NCBI RefSeq assembly: GCF_027706845.1
Contig: NZ_JAQGCZ010000026.1
Location: forward strand, 1-40,039
Direction: 5' to 3'
Length of the DNA stretch: 40,039 nt
Source of the DNA: Mycolicibacterium sp. BiH015
GTDB taxonomy: Bacteria; Actinomycetota; Actinomycetes; Mycobacteriales; Mycobacteriaceae
Position numbers and translations under genes: made by a program. Shown here in pieces: positions 24,930-33,174 of this stretch. The first letter of the stretch is position 1. Each line of letters begins with the position of its first letter. The notes beneath the pieces are model-generated. The model did not search any database, had not been told where the DNA came from, and saw nothing but the letters and a program-made list of their open reading frames with translations.

Positions 24930-25389
24930 CCAGACGACACGGACCGGTGAGGTCGAAGCCGTCGTCCACGGCATGTGGGAGGCGCTCTCGGCGCGCGACT
25001 GGGACGGGCTGAAGACGTTCCTCGCGCCGGAATGCATCTACCTGGACATGCCGGTCGGTCCGTCGGCCGCCGCGCGCGGACCCGAGGACATCGTCAAGCG
25101 GCTCAAGATCGGCATCGCGCCGCTGGCCTCCTACCAGAACTTCACGGGACTGATGGTCAGCAACGGCGTCGATGTCATGTACGAGCACCACGAGGAATGG
25201 CACTGGACCACCGGCGAATCCGCCGTGCTGCAGTTCGTCACGGTGCATCGCGTCGAGGGCGGCAAGATCACGCTGTGGAAGGACTACTGGGACATGGCGG
25301 CTCTGGCCAACCACGCCCCACCCAGCTGGTTGGACGATTTCGCCAACGCTGACATGTCGTGGGTGTTCGACGCGACCGGACTCGTGTGA
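24919..25389 (+). CDS. NTF2-like/limonene-epoxide-hydrolase-like protein
   Basis: A small cone-shaped-barrel (SnoaL/NTF2-like) protein of 156 aa. The segments MWEALSARDWDGLKTFLAPE and HRVEGGKITLWKDYWDM match the limonene-1,2-epoxide hydrolase style. In true epoxide hydrolases of this type an Asp-Arg-Asp triad is used; here the WKDYWDM position has Lys in place of the usual Arg, so catalysis cannot be assumed. The ATG at 24919 has GAAAGAGG upstream and overlaps the preceding amidohydrolase by 11 bp. GGAG at 25389-25392 then precedes the next amidohydrolase, whose start is 10 bp after this stop. It is sandwiched between two paralogous hydrolases, suggesting one pathway. Confidence 0.78.
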   Translation: MSVDQTTRTGEVEAVVHGMWEALSARDWDGLKTFLAPECIYLDMPVGPSAAARGPEDIVKRLKIGIAPLASYQNFTGLMVSNGVDVMYEHHEEWHWTTGESAVLQFVTVHRVEGGKITLWKDYWDMAALANHAPPSWLDDFANADMSWVFDATGLV

Positions 25390-25399
25390 GGAGAGCTCC

Positions 25400-27169
25400 A
25401 TGCTCGACGTGAAGATCACCGGTGGCACCGTGGTGGACGGCACCGGCGCCGACCGGTTCCGCGCGGACATCGGCATCAAGGACGGCCGCATCGTCGAGGT
25501 ACGCCGGCGCAGTGAATCCGGGGTGGACGACGTCGGCCTGCAGACCGAGGCAGCGCAGGAGATCGACGCGACAGGACGCGTGGTCGCACCCGGATTCGTG
25601 GACGTCCACACCCATTACGACGGGCAGGTCAGCTGGGATGCGACGCTGGAACCGTCCAGCCTGCACGGGGTCACCACGGTGGTCAGCGGCAACTGTGGCG
25701 TCGGCTTCGCGCCGGTACGGCCTGGCAAGCAACAGTGGCTGATCGAGTTGATGGAGGGGGTCGAGGACATCCCGGGCTCCGCGCTCGCCGAGGGGATCAC
25801 GTGGGAATGGGAGAGTTTCCCGGAATACCTCGACGCCATTGGCAAGCGCGAACTCGCCATCGACTACGGCACGCAGATCGCCCACAGCGCGGTCCGCGGC
25901 TACGTGATGGGTGACCGCGGCGCCCGCAACGAGGACGCCTCGGCTGAGGACATCGACGCGATGGCGCGCCTGGTACGAGAGGGCATCGAGGCTGGGGCTC
26001 TGGGCTTCTCGACGTCGCGCACCGAAGCGCACCGTGCCCTCGACGGCACCGTGATGCCGGGAACCTACGCCGTCGAGGCGGAACTGCTGGGTCTCGGCCG
26101 CGCGATGGCCGCGGGCGGTCAGGCGGTCTTCGAATGTTCGCCCGCGGGTACCGCCGGAGAGAACGATGCCGCGTCGTTGACCGAACTCGACCTGCTCACG
26201 CGCATCGCCGAGGACATCGACCGGCCGGTGTCCTTCACGCTGCTGCAGACCGGTGGGGCTCCGACGCTCTACCGCGAACAGCTCGACCGGATCGGTAAGG
26301 CTCACGACAACGGGCTCGCAGTGTGCGGTCAGTTCGCCGCGCGCCCGTTCGGAATGTTGTTCGGCTTCCCGGGCTACCACGCCTTCACCCACCGGCCGAC
26401 CTACCGGGCGTTGAAGGCGAAGTACGGAACCGACGAGCTCGCCGCGAAGCTGGCCGAACCGGCGGTGCGCGCCGCGATCCTGGCCGAGGACGATCCGCCG
26501 CCGCAGCCGGTGCCGATGTTCGACGCGCTGTTCGCGCTGGTGCAGAACGCTCTCGACCGCATCTATCCGATGGGGAATCCGCCCGACTACGAACCGACAC
26601 CGGACATGACGGTGGCCGCGATCGCAGAACGCACCGGCGGCGACCCCCTGGCGACGCTGTACGACCTGATGCTCGAGGACAACGCGACCGCGATGCTGAT
26701 GCTGCCGTTCTTCAACTACGCCGACGGCAACCACGACGCCATCTACGAGATGATGTCGCATCCGGGAACGGTGTCGGGGCTGTCCGACGGCGGCGCGCAC
26801 TGCGGGCTGATCTGCGACGCGTCCTACCCCACGTTCCTGCTCACGCACTGGGCGCGCGACCGCCATCGCGGTCCGAAATTCTCGCTTGAGACCGTGGTAC
26901 GCAAGCAGACTCTGGACACTGCAACACTTTTCGGGTTGTCCGACCGTGGTGTCATCGCCGTCGGCAAGAAAGCCGACATCAACGTCATCGACATGGAAGC
27001 GCTGCGGCTGGAGGTGCCCCGGATGGTGTACGACCTGCCGGCGGGCGGGCGCCGCCTCATCCAGGGCGCCTTCGGCTACGACGCCACCGTGGTCAGCGGC
27101 GTGGTCACGCGGCGTCACGGGGTCGACACCGGCGCCAGGCCCGGCCGGCTGCTGCGCGGAGTCCGCTAG
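25400..27169 (+). CDS. N-acyl-D-amino-acid deacylase-like amidohydrolase (second copy)
   Basis: A 589-aa member of the same amidohydrolase family as the gene at 23127 but clearly diverged. It shows VKITGGTVVDGTGADRFRAD, the metal-site HxH in APGFVDVHTHYDGQVSWD, and SSLHGVTTVVSGNCGVGFAP, in which the cysteine corresponds to the metal-bridging Cys of D-aminoacylases. It also has GALGFSTSRTEAH, LSDGGAHCGLICDASYP and GVIAVGKKADINVIDMEAL. It resembles the mycobacterial Rv2913c-type D-amino acid aminohydrolase. The ATG at 25400 is well supported by GGAGAG about 5 nt upstream. The upstream open frame to 25172 is a shadow of the NTF2-like gene. Its stop is followed by the inverted-repeat region at 27178-27236. 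Confidence 0.9.
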   Translation: MLDVKITGGTVVDGTGADRFRADIGIKDGRIVEVRRRSESGVDDVGLQTEAAQEIDATGRVVAPGFVDVHTHYDGQVSWDATLEPSSLHGVTTVVSGNCGVGFAPVRPGKQQWLIELMEGVEDIPGSALAEGITWEWESFPEYLDAIGKRELAIDYGTQIAHSAVRGYVMGDRGARNEDASAEDIDAMARLVREGIEAGALGFSTSRTEAHRALDGTVMPGTYAVEAELLGLGRAMAAGGQAVFECSPAGTAGENDAASLTELDLLTRIAEDIDRPVSFTLLQTGGAPTLYREQLDRIGKAHDNGLAVCGQFAARPFGMLFGFPGYHAFTHRPTYRALKAKYGTDELAAKLAEPAVRAAILAEDDPPPQPVPMFDALFALVQNALDRIYPMGNPPDYEPTPDMTVAAIAERTGGDPLATLYDLMLEDNATAMLMLPFFNYADGNHDAIYEMMSHPGTVSGLSDGGAHCGLICDASYPTFLLTHWARDRHRGPKFSLETVVRKQTLDTATLFGLSDRGVIAVGKKADINVIDMEALRLEVPRMVYDLPAGGRRLIQGAFGYDATVVSGVVTRRHGVDTGARPGRLLRGVR

Positions 27170-27177
27170 CTGTTCTC

Positions 27178-27236
27178 GCCGGAATTGCATTCCGGCTGGC
27201 CTCTTCTCGCGATTGGGCTGCCGGAACGCAATTCCG
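27178..27236. terminator. Nested palindromes between convergent genes, probable bidirectional terminator
   Basis: GCCGGAAT-TGC-ATTCCGGC (27178-27196) is a hairpin with an 8-bp perfect stem. A second copy, GCCGGAACGCAATTCCG (27220-27236), is partly self-complementary. The two copies are also inverted repeats of each other, 17 bp with one mismatch. They sit in the 74-bp gap between the convergent amidohydrolase genes, where a bidirectional terminator is expected. No U-tract follows, as is usual in mycobacteria. Confidence 0.6.
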
Positions 27237-27243
27237 TCGGAAG

Positions 27244-28347
27244 TCAGAGCTGGTAGACCCGGCCGGCGTTCCGGTGGGCGATCAGGTCCACCACCCGGAT
27301 GGCGTCGGCCTCGCTCCACTCACCCGCGTCGACGAAACCTTGCAGTACGCGTCCGATCCCGTTGCGCCACAGGCGGGCTCCGAGATGGTGAAGTTCGGCG
27401 GGTCCGTAGCCGTCGGACGAGTACAGAATCTTGCGGAACGGCGCCATCTCCAGCAGCCGACCGATGAAGGCGGTCGAGCGCGCACCGAGGTAGTTGATCG
27501 ACAGCCCGCCGTCGAGATAGACATTGTTGAAGGCCTGGGCCAGGTAGCCGGCCTCGCGCTCGTAGGGGTAGCAGTGCAGCAGCATCACCGGGGTCTGACC
27601 GCTGACGCGCAGGAAGTCCAGCAGATGAAGGGGATTGGCGGTGTGCAGGTCGCAGTCGCGGTCGCCGAAGCCGACGTGGAACTGCAGCGGCTTGCCCAGC
27701 TTCAGCGCCCTGTGCAGACCGAAGCGAAGGAGAACGCGGTCCGTCAGGCGGGTGCCACCGGCGTCGCGCCACCGCGCCGCGGCATGCCTCACTTCCGCCG
27801 GTGACGGTTCGGACAGATCGCCGGTGAAGCCGCCGCGGTAGGCGAGCACCGACTTGGTGGCGACTGCGGTGCGGGCGCGCCGCCAGAGGGCCTCGTCGAA
27901 TGCCGCGGCATACTCCCCTGTCGCCGCCGCGGCCTCCTCGGCAACCGTCTCCAGACGGACCACCTCGTGCACCCGGCCGGCGCTGAGCCCGGTGAATTCC
28001 TGCAGATCGGCGACTCCCGCCGCGAATCCGGTGTCGACCAACCAATCCGAGACGTTCGCACCGCCGAGCAGCCTGCGCGCCAGGTCCGCCTCCGGGATCG
28101 CGGTGCGCGCAGCCCAGTACGCGTCGGGATCGGCGTACCGTTCGAGTCCGATCGCCGGGGCGCAGTGCGCGCGGACCGCGAACCCGAGCTGGGTGTCGAA
28201 CGCGCTGTCGAAGTCGGCGATCGGTTCGGTGTTGGCCTCGTTGAGCGCATTCTCGAATCGCATGCGGTTCACCGGGTTGAGCCAACAGCCGTGCACATGG
28301 TGGTCGATCAGTGACACCGTCTCGACGTGTTCGCGCAGCGCCGTCAC
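27244..28347 (-). CDS. Amidohydrolase (amidohydro_2 type), Rv1879-like partner of GlnA3
   Basis: A 367-aa TIM-barrel amidohydrolase. The metal-binding HxH is in LIDHHVHGCWL near residue 17. Other sites are KPLQFHVGFGDRDCDLH and VMLLHCYPYEREAGYLAQAF, and the late Asp is in ILYSSDGYGPAELHH. It corresponds in position and type to Rv1879, next to glnA3 (Rv1878) in M. tuberculosis. In fungal FluG and related proteins this domain is fused in front of a glutamine synthetase domain, so the adjacent pair here is a split version. It probably hydrolyses the gamma-glutamyl product of the neighbouring ligase or a related amide, which is inference. GGGAG precedes the GTG at 28347. The gap to glnA3 is 36 bp. 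Confidence 0.85.
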   Translation of the reverse strand: MTALREHVETVSLIDHHVHGCWLNPVNRMRFENALNEANTEPIADFDSAFDTQLGFAVRAHCAPAIGLERYADPDAYWAARTAIPEADLARRLLGGANVSDWLVDTGFAAGVADLQEFTGLSAGRVHEVVRLETVAEEAAAATGEYAAAFDEALWRRARTAVATKSVLAYRGGFTGDLSEPSPAEVRHAAARWRDAGGTRLTDRVLLRFGLHRALKLGKPLQFHVGFGDRDCDLHTANPLHLLDFLRVSGQTPVMLLHCYPYEREAGYLAQAFNNVYLDGGLSINYLGARSTAFIGRLLEMAPFRKILYSSDGYGPAELHHLGARLWRNGIGRVLQGFVDAGEWSEADAIRVVDLIAHRNAGRVYQL

Positions 28348-28383
28348 TCACACACTCCCGAACATCCGGATGGTTTCGAACAT

Positions 28384-29745
28384 TCAGACACTCCAGGCGA
28401 GCCGGAACTTGTCGGCGAGTTCGTCAGGTGGGAGCTCGCCGTAGTTCTCGATCTCGTAGCGGCGCACGGCGAGCACCGCGTCGACGACGGCATCGCCGAG
28501 GATGCCACGCATCGTCGTCGACGCGTCGAGGGTGTCCAGAATTGCCGACTGATCGGTGCCGAGCACGGTGATCCCAGCCTCGGCGCGCGCCGCGGCGGTC
28601 AGGCTCGACGGGTCCACGGCGACCTCGTCGGGCAGAGTGAGGCCGCTCTCGATGCCGTCGAGCGCCAGCCCGAGAATCGCCGCCGACGCGAGGTAGCTGT
28701 TGGCGGACGGATCGATGATCTTGACTTCGACGTTGGCGCCGTAGGGGTTCGCGTCGCCACCGGTCAGGTACCGTACCGCGGCCTCCCGGTTCTCCGTGCC
28801 CCAGCAGGCATATGCACCCGCCCAGCTTCCCGGCTGCATGCGAAGACCGGACAGAATGGATCCGCTCAGCACACCCTGCGCATCCTCCAAGCCTGCCAGC
28901 ACGCCCGCGACCGCGGCCGCGCCTTCCGAGGTCATCCCGGCGGGGCCGTCCCCACCGGAGAACAGCGGCACACCGTCACGCAGGAGCGAAAAGTGTTGGT
29001 GGGCACCGGAGCCGACACTTCCGGCGAACGGTACGGGCGACATGCTGACCCGCATCCCGTACTTTCTCGCGACGCGGCCGATGATGATGCGCATCAACGT
29101 CAGCTGATCGGCGGCTGCCACCGGCGGCTGCGGTGCGAGTGAGATCTCGAACTGATTCATCCCGTACTCGGGATGGAACTGCTCGATCGCGATCGCCGAT
29201 GCGGTCGCCGCCGCGGTGACGTCACAGACGAATCCTTCGTGCTCCAGTACGCCGGCCAACCCGTACTGTGCCCACAGGTGCGCGGGCAGCCGCGCGCCGT
29301 CGGGTCCGACCAGCACGAACTCGATCTCATGTCCGACCAGGGCGCTGAGTCCGGCCTCGGCCATCCTGTTCTCGACTCTGCGCAGAGCGCCGCGACTGCA
29401 ATAGGGATCGGGGTTTCCAGCCTGGTCGAAGAACGAGCCTGGCGCCCACGCCAATCCGTCTCCGAGAATGCGCAGGGCACCGAGGTCGATGCGAATCCTC
29501 TGGTCACCCACGACGCCGGTGGAGTCGCCGAAGACGATGCCCGTCTGGTCGATGGTGAACACGTGCCACACCGGGCTGGCCCCGAGCCCCGGGTCGGCGA
29601 ACGACCCCATTCGGCGCAGCGGAACGGTCTTGGCGTGGGTCAATCCCGCCGGATTGACGACGGTGCCGATGAGCGTGGCGACACCGTCGGCCTCGAGTTG
29701 GGCGATCGCTGCGGCGGCGAGAGGTTTGGCGGCCATGTCAGCCAT
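28384..29745 (-). CDS. glnA3: Glutamine synthetase-family ligase, GlnA3-type
   Basis: A 453-aa glutamine synthetase-like ATP-dependent ligase. Metal and ATP-site motifs are visible: GHEIEFVLVG, EQFHPEYGMNQFEISLAP, GSGAHQHFSLLRDG and YACWGTENREAAVRYLTGG, then VEVKIIDPSANSYLASAAIL. Its place between an Rv1877-like exporter and an Rv1879-like amidohydrolase supports orthology to Rv1878 (glnA3). GlnA3-type enzymes in actinobacteria do not mainly make glutamine; related Streptomyces proteins glutamylate polyamines. The true acceptor here is unknown. The ATG at 29745 lies 21 bp after the stop of the AhpD-like gene, so they share an operon. Confidence 0.88.
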   Translation of the reverse strand: MADMAAKPLAAAAIAQLEADGVATLIGTVVNPAGLTHAKTVPLRRMGSFADPGLGASPVWHVFTIDQTGIVFGDSTGVVGDQRIRIDLGALRILGDGLAWAPGSFFDQAGNPDPYCSRGALRRVENRMAEAGLSALVGHEIEFVLVGPDGARLPAHLWAQYGLAGVLEHEGFVCDVTAAATASAIAIEQFHPEYGMNQFEISLAPQPPVAAADQLTLMRIIIGRVARKYGMRVSMSPVPFAGSVGSGAHQHFSLLRDGVPLFSGGDGPAGMTSEGAAAVAGVLAGLEDAQGVLSGSILSGLRMQPGSWAGAYACWGTENREAAVRYLTGGDANPYGANVEVKIIDPSANSYLASAAILGLALDGIESGLTLPDEVAVDPSSLTAAARAEAGITVLGTDQSAILDTLDASTTMRGILGDAVVDAVLAVRRYEIENYGELPPDELADKFRLAWSV

Positions 29746-29766
29746 TCTGCCGCCGTGCGACTCGGC

Positions 29767-30249
29767 CTACAGGGTGATCTTGCAGCTCTGCCCGATGTCG
29801 AGGGTCCGCAGCATGCGTCCCATGCCGACCCACATCGCGCACGAGATCGCAAGGTCGGTGAGCAGTTCGTCATCGAAATGCACGGCGGCACGCTCCCAGA
29901 AGTCCTCGTCGTCGCGCAGCCCGGTGTGGTCGGTGGCGAAACGATGCGCGAACTCCATCGCGATCCGTTCTGCGTCGCTGTACCCCGGCCATGTCCGCCA
30001 CTGGGTGGCGTAGTCGTAGAACTCTTCGCTGATGCCGTTGGCTTCGCCCTCGGAGTCCCGGGTGTTCTGGCACACCACGCATTCGTTGGCGTAGGCGATG
30101 ACGATCCGTGCCGCTTCCCGCGTCCGCATCGGCAGGCGGCTCTTCGTGTACACCGCGTTCGTGAACTGGGCCATCGCGGTCCCCAACTCGGGTGATTTCA
30201 CCGCGAAGCCGGTGACGTCATCGTCCGCGAAATCTCCGATTCGGCTCAT
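29767..30249 (-). CDS. Carboxymuconolactone decarboxylase/AhpD-like protein
   Basis: A 160-aa all-helical protein of the CMD/AhpD family. The redox CxxC is present in ANECVVCQNTRDSEG, as in AhpD-type peroxidase adaptors, and the segment LPMRTREAARIVIAYA precedes it. The C-terminal half has HFDDELLTDLAISCAMWVGM. It may be a thiol-dependent peroxidase or an oxidoreductase rather than a decarboxylase. It is inserted between the exporter and glnA3, which are directly adjacent (Rv1877-Rv1878) in M. tuberculosis as I recall. The ATG at 30249 has no good ribosome site. A possible TetR-type operator lies 11 bp upstream. Confidence 0.8.
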   Translation of the reverse strand: MSRIGDFADDDVTGFAVKSPELGTAMAQFTNAVYTKSRLPMRTREAARIVIAYANECVVCQNTRDSEGEANGISEEFYDYATQWRTWPGYSDAERIAMEFAHRFATDHTGLRDDEDFWERAAVHFDDELLTDLAISCAMWVGMGRMLRTLDIGQSCKITL

Positions 30250-30259
30250 GGGAGAAAAT

Positions 30260-30273
30260 TGTAACGTGTTTCA
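30260..30273. promoter_or_regulatory. Possible TetR/KstR-like operator
   Basis: TGTAACGTGTTTCA contains the symmetric core AACGTGTT shared with KstR-type boxes (TAGAACGTGTTCTA; 10 of 14 positions match). It overlaps the last codon of the exporter gene and lies just upstream of the AhpD-like gene, where it could control an internal promoter for that gene, glnA3 and the amidohydrolase. The match is partial. Confidence 0.3.
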
Positions 30274-32337
30274 CTTTCCCGCCGTGGCCAGTTCTGCGCG
30301 GTCATCGTTCCAGTCACGCTGGACCAGGAGGCGCTGCGCTATCCGCTCCAGTGCCGCCTCTACGTCGGAACGATCGGGGCGACCCTCGAACGTCGGTGAG
30401 GTGGCCAGCTTTTCGACGATCCTGCTCACCAGCGCCGAGGTCGCGCACGACACCTGCCTGGCACCGGACTGCGTCAGCCACAGCTGGTCGCCGGTGCGCA
30501 GCGCGTGGCCGCACTCGACGAGCCTGTCGAACGTCGGTGCGAGCACCTCGGGTGGCACCCTCAGGCGTTCGGCCATCTCGGTCAACCGAGCCGAGCCGAA
30601 GACCTGGCTCTGCCGATAGATCTGGATCAGCGCCCACAGCAGCGCGATGTCGGATTCGCAACCATGGGTGCCCGCGATGCTGCGCAGCTTGATCTCCGGC
30701 GAGTGCCGCACGAGTCGGCCCACGGCCGTCTCGAGCAGCTTCTCGGGGTCGTCGGAGGAAGGCATGCCGAAACCCTCCCCCATGTCCAGCGCGGTGGTGG
30801 TCTCGATGTCGCGCAGTGGCACCTCCTTGAGCGTCAGCGCCACGAGGAAGCCGATCATCGCGACCGGTGCCGCGCACAGGAACACGAGCCCCAGCGAGTC
30901 GGAGTAGGCCTCCACGATCGGTGCTGCGGCGGCATCGGGCAACTGGTGGAGCACCTGAGGCGATTGGGCTGCAGCAGGGGGCGCCCCACCAGCGGCCAGC
31001 GCGCCCGCGATCCGGCTGTCCAGGAAGTTCGCAAAAAGGGAGCCGAAAATCGCTGCGCCGAAGGAACTTCCGATGGTCCGGAAGAACGTGACGCCCGACG
31101 TCGCGACGCCGAGGTCGGAGAAGCTCGCGGTGCTCTGCACGATGAGCACCAGAACCTGCATGCACATACCGATGCCGGTCCCGAGGATGAACAGGTACGC
31201 GCTCTGCTGCAACACCGGCGTGGTCGCGTCCATCTGCGACAGCAGGACGAAGCCGAGCGTCATCACCGCGGTGCCGACGACCGGGAAGATCTTGTAGCGA
31301 CCGGTACGGCTCACCAGCACACCGCTGCCCATCGAGGTCAGCAGCAGCCCTCCGACCATGGGCAGCGTGCGCAGGCCGGACTCGGTGGCCGAGACGCCGT
31401 CGACGAACTGCATGAACGTCGGCAGGAACGTCAGCGCGCCGAGCATCGCGAAACCCACGATGAACGACAGCACGCAGCAGACGGTGAACACGGGGCTGGC
31501 GAAAAGCCGGATCGGCAGTACCGGCTCCTCGGCGCGCAGCTCCACGCGAACGAACGCGGCCAATGCGATTGCCGATCCGACGAACAATCCGATGATCACC
31601 GGCGATGACCAGGCGTAGGTGCTGCCACCCCAGCTGGTCGCCAAAGTCAGGCCGGAGGCGCCGAGACCGATGAGGACGATTCCCGCGTAGTCGATGACCG
31701 GCTTTCCGCGCTGGCCCAGTGCCGGGATGGTCGCGAGGGCGACCACGAGTACGACGATGCCGATCGGCACGTTGATCCAGAAGGCCCAACGCCACGTCAG
31801 GTGGTCGGTGAAGTAGCCACCCAGCAGCGGACCGATGACCGTCGTGACGCCGAAGACCGCGCCGAGGGCGCCCTGGTAGCGGCCGCGGTCGCGCAGTGGG
31901 ATCACCTCGCCGATCAGCGCTGCGGCCGTGACCATCAGCGCCCCACCGCCGATTCCCTGCAGGGCACGCGCTGCCACCAGCATTTCCATCGACGACGCGA
32001 TGCCGCACAGCACAGAGCCGACGAGGAAGAACAGCACCGCCGCGGCGAAGATGGCCTTGCGCCCGAACAGGTCACCGAGCTTGCCGACGATCGCGGTGGC
32101 GATCGTCGAGGCGAGCAGGTAACTGGTCACGACCCACGACTGATGCCCGGCACCGCCCAGATCTGCGACGACCGTGGGCAACGCCGTCGCAACGATGGTC
32201 TGATCCAGTGCCGCGAGCAGCATGCCGAGCACCACCGCGACGAAGATGACGTTTCGGCGCTGGGCGCTGACGGGTGCCGGCTCGGAACGTGCTGAGGCCT
32301 CGCTGGTCTGCGGACCTGCCGTCGGCGACGCTGTCAT
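30271..32337 (-). CDS. DHA2-family (14-TM) MFS drug/metabolite exporter with C-terminal cytoplasmic domain, Rv1877-like
   Basis: A 688-aa proton-driven exporter. The first helix carries LGMLLAALDQTIVATALPTV (motif D1), followed by WVVTSYLLASTIATAIVGKL and the MFS motif A in GDLFGRKAIF. Motif C is seen as VFGVTTVIGPLLGGYFTDHL. Fourteen membrane helices fill residues about 30-510. The last 170 residues or so are soluble and resemble winged-helix regions (RLTEMAERLRVPPEVLAPTF, RTGDQLWLTQSGARQV). The length and the bfrA neighbour match Rv1877. The ATG at 32337 has GGGAGG 6 nt upstream. Downstream genes for the AhpD-like protein, GlnA3 and amidohydrolase follow at 21-36 bp gaps, so the pump may export the substrate or product of that pathway. 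Confidence 0.92.
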   Translation of the reverse strand: MTASPTAGPQTSEASARSEPAPVSAQRRNVIFVAVVLGMLLAALDQTIVATALPTVVADLGGAGHQSWVVTSYLLASTIATAIVGKLGDLFGRKAIFAAAVLFFLVGSVLCGIASSMEMLVAARALQGIGGGALMVTAAALIGEVIPLRDRGRYQGALGAVFGVTTVIGPLLGGYFTDHLTWRWAFWINVPIGIVVLVVALATIPALGQRGKPVIDYAGIVLIGLGASGLTLATSWGGSTYAWSSPVIIGLFVGSAIALAAFVRVELRAEEPVLPIRLFASPVFTVCCVLSFIVGFAMLGALTFLPTFMQFVDGVSATESGLRTLPMVGGLLLTSMGSGVLVSRTGRYKIFPVVGTAVMTLGFVLLSQMDATTPVLQQSAYLFILGTGIGMCMQVLVLIVQSTASFSDLGVATSGVTFFRTIGSSFGAAIFGSLFANFLDSRIAGALAAGGAPPAAAQSPQVLHQLPDAAAAPIVEAYSDSLGLVFLCAAPVAMIGFLVALTLKEVPLRDIETTTALDMGEGFGMPSSDDPEKLLETAVGRLVRHSPEIKLRSIAGTHGCESDIALLWALIQIYRQSQVFGSARLTEMAERLRVPPEVLAPTFDRLVECGHALRTGDQLWLTQSGARQVSCATSALVSRIVEKLATSPTFEGRPDRSDVEAALERIAQRLLVQRDWNDDRAELATAGK

Positions 32338-32452
32338 ACCTGCCCTCCCGGTGAACCTTTACTCCCTCTTCAGCATCGTTAGATGACCTATGGAAGTTAC
32401 GGTACTCGGGGCGGGCATTCCCCCGGCTGCCGAACCTGAACCTCTGTCGGCG

Positions 32453-32932
32453 CTACTGCGGCGGCCGCGACACGCACTGCGCGAGGTAGAGCTCCTCGCC
32501 GAGCTTGCTCATCAGCTCCAGTTGAGTCTCCAGGTAGTCGATGTGGAGTTCCTCGTCGGCAAGGATCTCCTCGAACAGGTTCGCCGAGGTGGCATCGCCC
32601 TTCTCGCGGCACATGATGACGCCCGGCTTCAGGCGTCCGACGACCTCGTACTCGATGGCCAGGTCGGCCTCGAACTGCTCCCGGACCGTCTGTCCGACGC
32701 GCAGCGAGAACAGACGCTGGTAATTGGGAAGACCGTCGAGAAGAAGGATTCGATCCGTGATCTTCTCCGCGTGAACCATTTCTTCAAACGATTCTTTGCG
32801 GGTGTGTTCAGCCAATTCGGTGAAGCCCCAATTGTCCTGCATTTTGGAATGCAGGAAATATTGGTTGATCGCCGTCAATTCGCTCGTCAATTGCTCGTTG
32901 AGCAACTTCAGAACTTCGGGATCGCCTTGCAT
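32453..32932 (-). CDS. bfrA: Bacterioferritin
   Basis: A 24-subunit haem-containing iron-storage protein. The 159-aa sequence is full length. Ferroxidase ligands Glu18, Glu51 and His54, and the later glutamate and histidine of LADEELHIDYLE, are all present, and Met52 (SFEEMVHAEKI) is the haem ligand. It is orthologous to Rv1876 by neighbourhood (exporter, glnA3 and amidohydrolase follow). The ATG at 32932 has TTAGGAG about 7 nt upstream. It is transcribed away from the bfd gene pair. The 240-bp divergent gap contains two IdeR-like boxes; in M. tuberculosis IdeR with iron activates bfrA, so similar control is likely here. Confidence 0.97.
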   Translation of the reverse strand: MQGDPEVLKLLNEQLTSELTAINQYFLHSKMQDNWGFTELAEHTRKESFEEMVHAEKITDRILLLDGLPNYQRLFSLRVGQTVREQFEADLAIEYEVVGRLKPGVIMCREKGDATSANLFEEILADEELHIDYLETQLELMSKLGEELYLAQCVSRPPQ

Positions 32933-33120
32933 GGCTTGCTCCTAAGAACATCGTTGGCTGATGACGTGCGCTATCTGCACGGACTGCGTGCAGGCTCTCT
33001 CAATCTAGTCCATAAAGGGCGGTCGAAGGTCGCCGGTAAGCCTGTTGGAGCCGGGTTTTCAGGAACTCGGCCAACCATGAGTGCCAGATCAGGCCCCTAC
33101 TCTGGACTGCCTACGCTAAG

Positions 33121-33139
33121 TAAGGTTAGACTGCGCTAA
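33121..33139. promoter_or_regulatory. IdeR-type iron box 1
   Basis: TAAGGTTAGACTGCGCTAA matches the mycobacterial IdeR box TTAGGTTAGGCTAACCTAA at 14 of 19 positions. It is 33 bp upstream of the start codon at 33173 and covers several TANNNT hexamers that could act as the -10. It is about 190 bp from bfrA on the other strand. Confidence 0.6.
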
Positions 33140-33155
33140 CTGCTTGACCGAGTTA

Positions 33156-33174
33156 ATAGGTAAGGGTAACCAAT
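33156..33174. promoter_or_regulatory. IdeR-type iron box 2 overlapping ribosome site and start codon
   Basis: ATAGGTAAGGGTAACCAAT matches the IdeR consensus at 14 positions (15 with the degenerate W/S form). It includes the AAGGG ribosome site and the first bases of the ATG at 33173. IdeR bound here with iron should block expression of the 33173-bfd pair. The two boxes are 35 bp apart centre to centre. Confidence 0.62.

Noticed and set aside
25268..27319. Minus-strand open frame of 683 codons
   Set aside because: Fully antisense to the second amidohydrolase, with low-complexity charged composition and no motifs.
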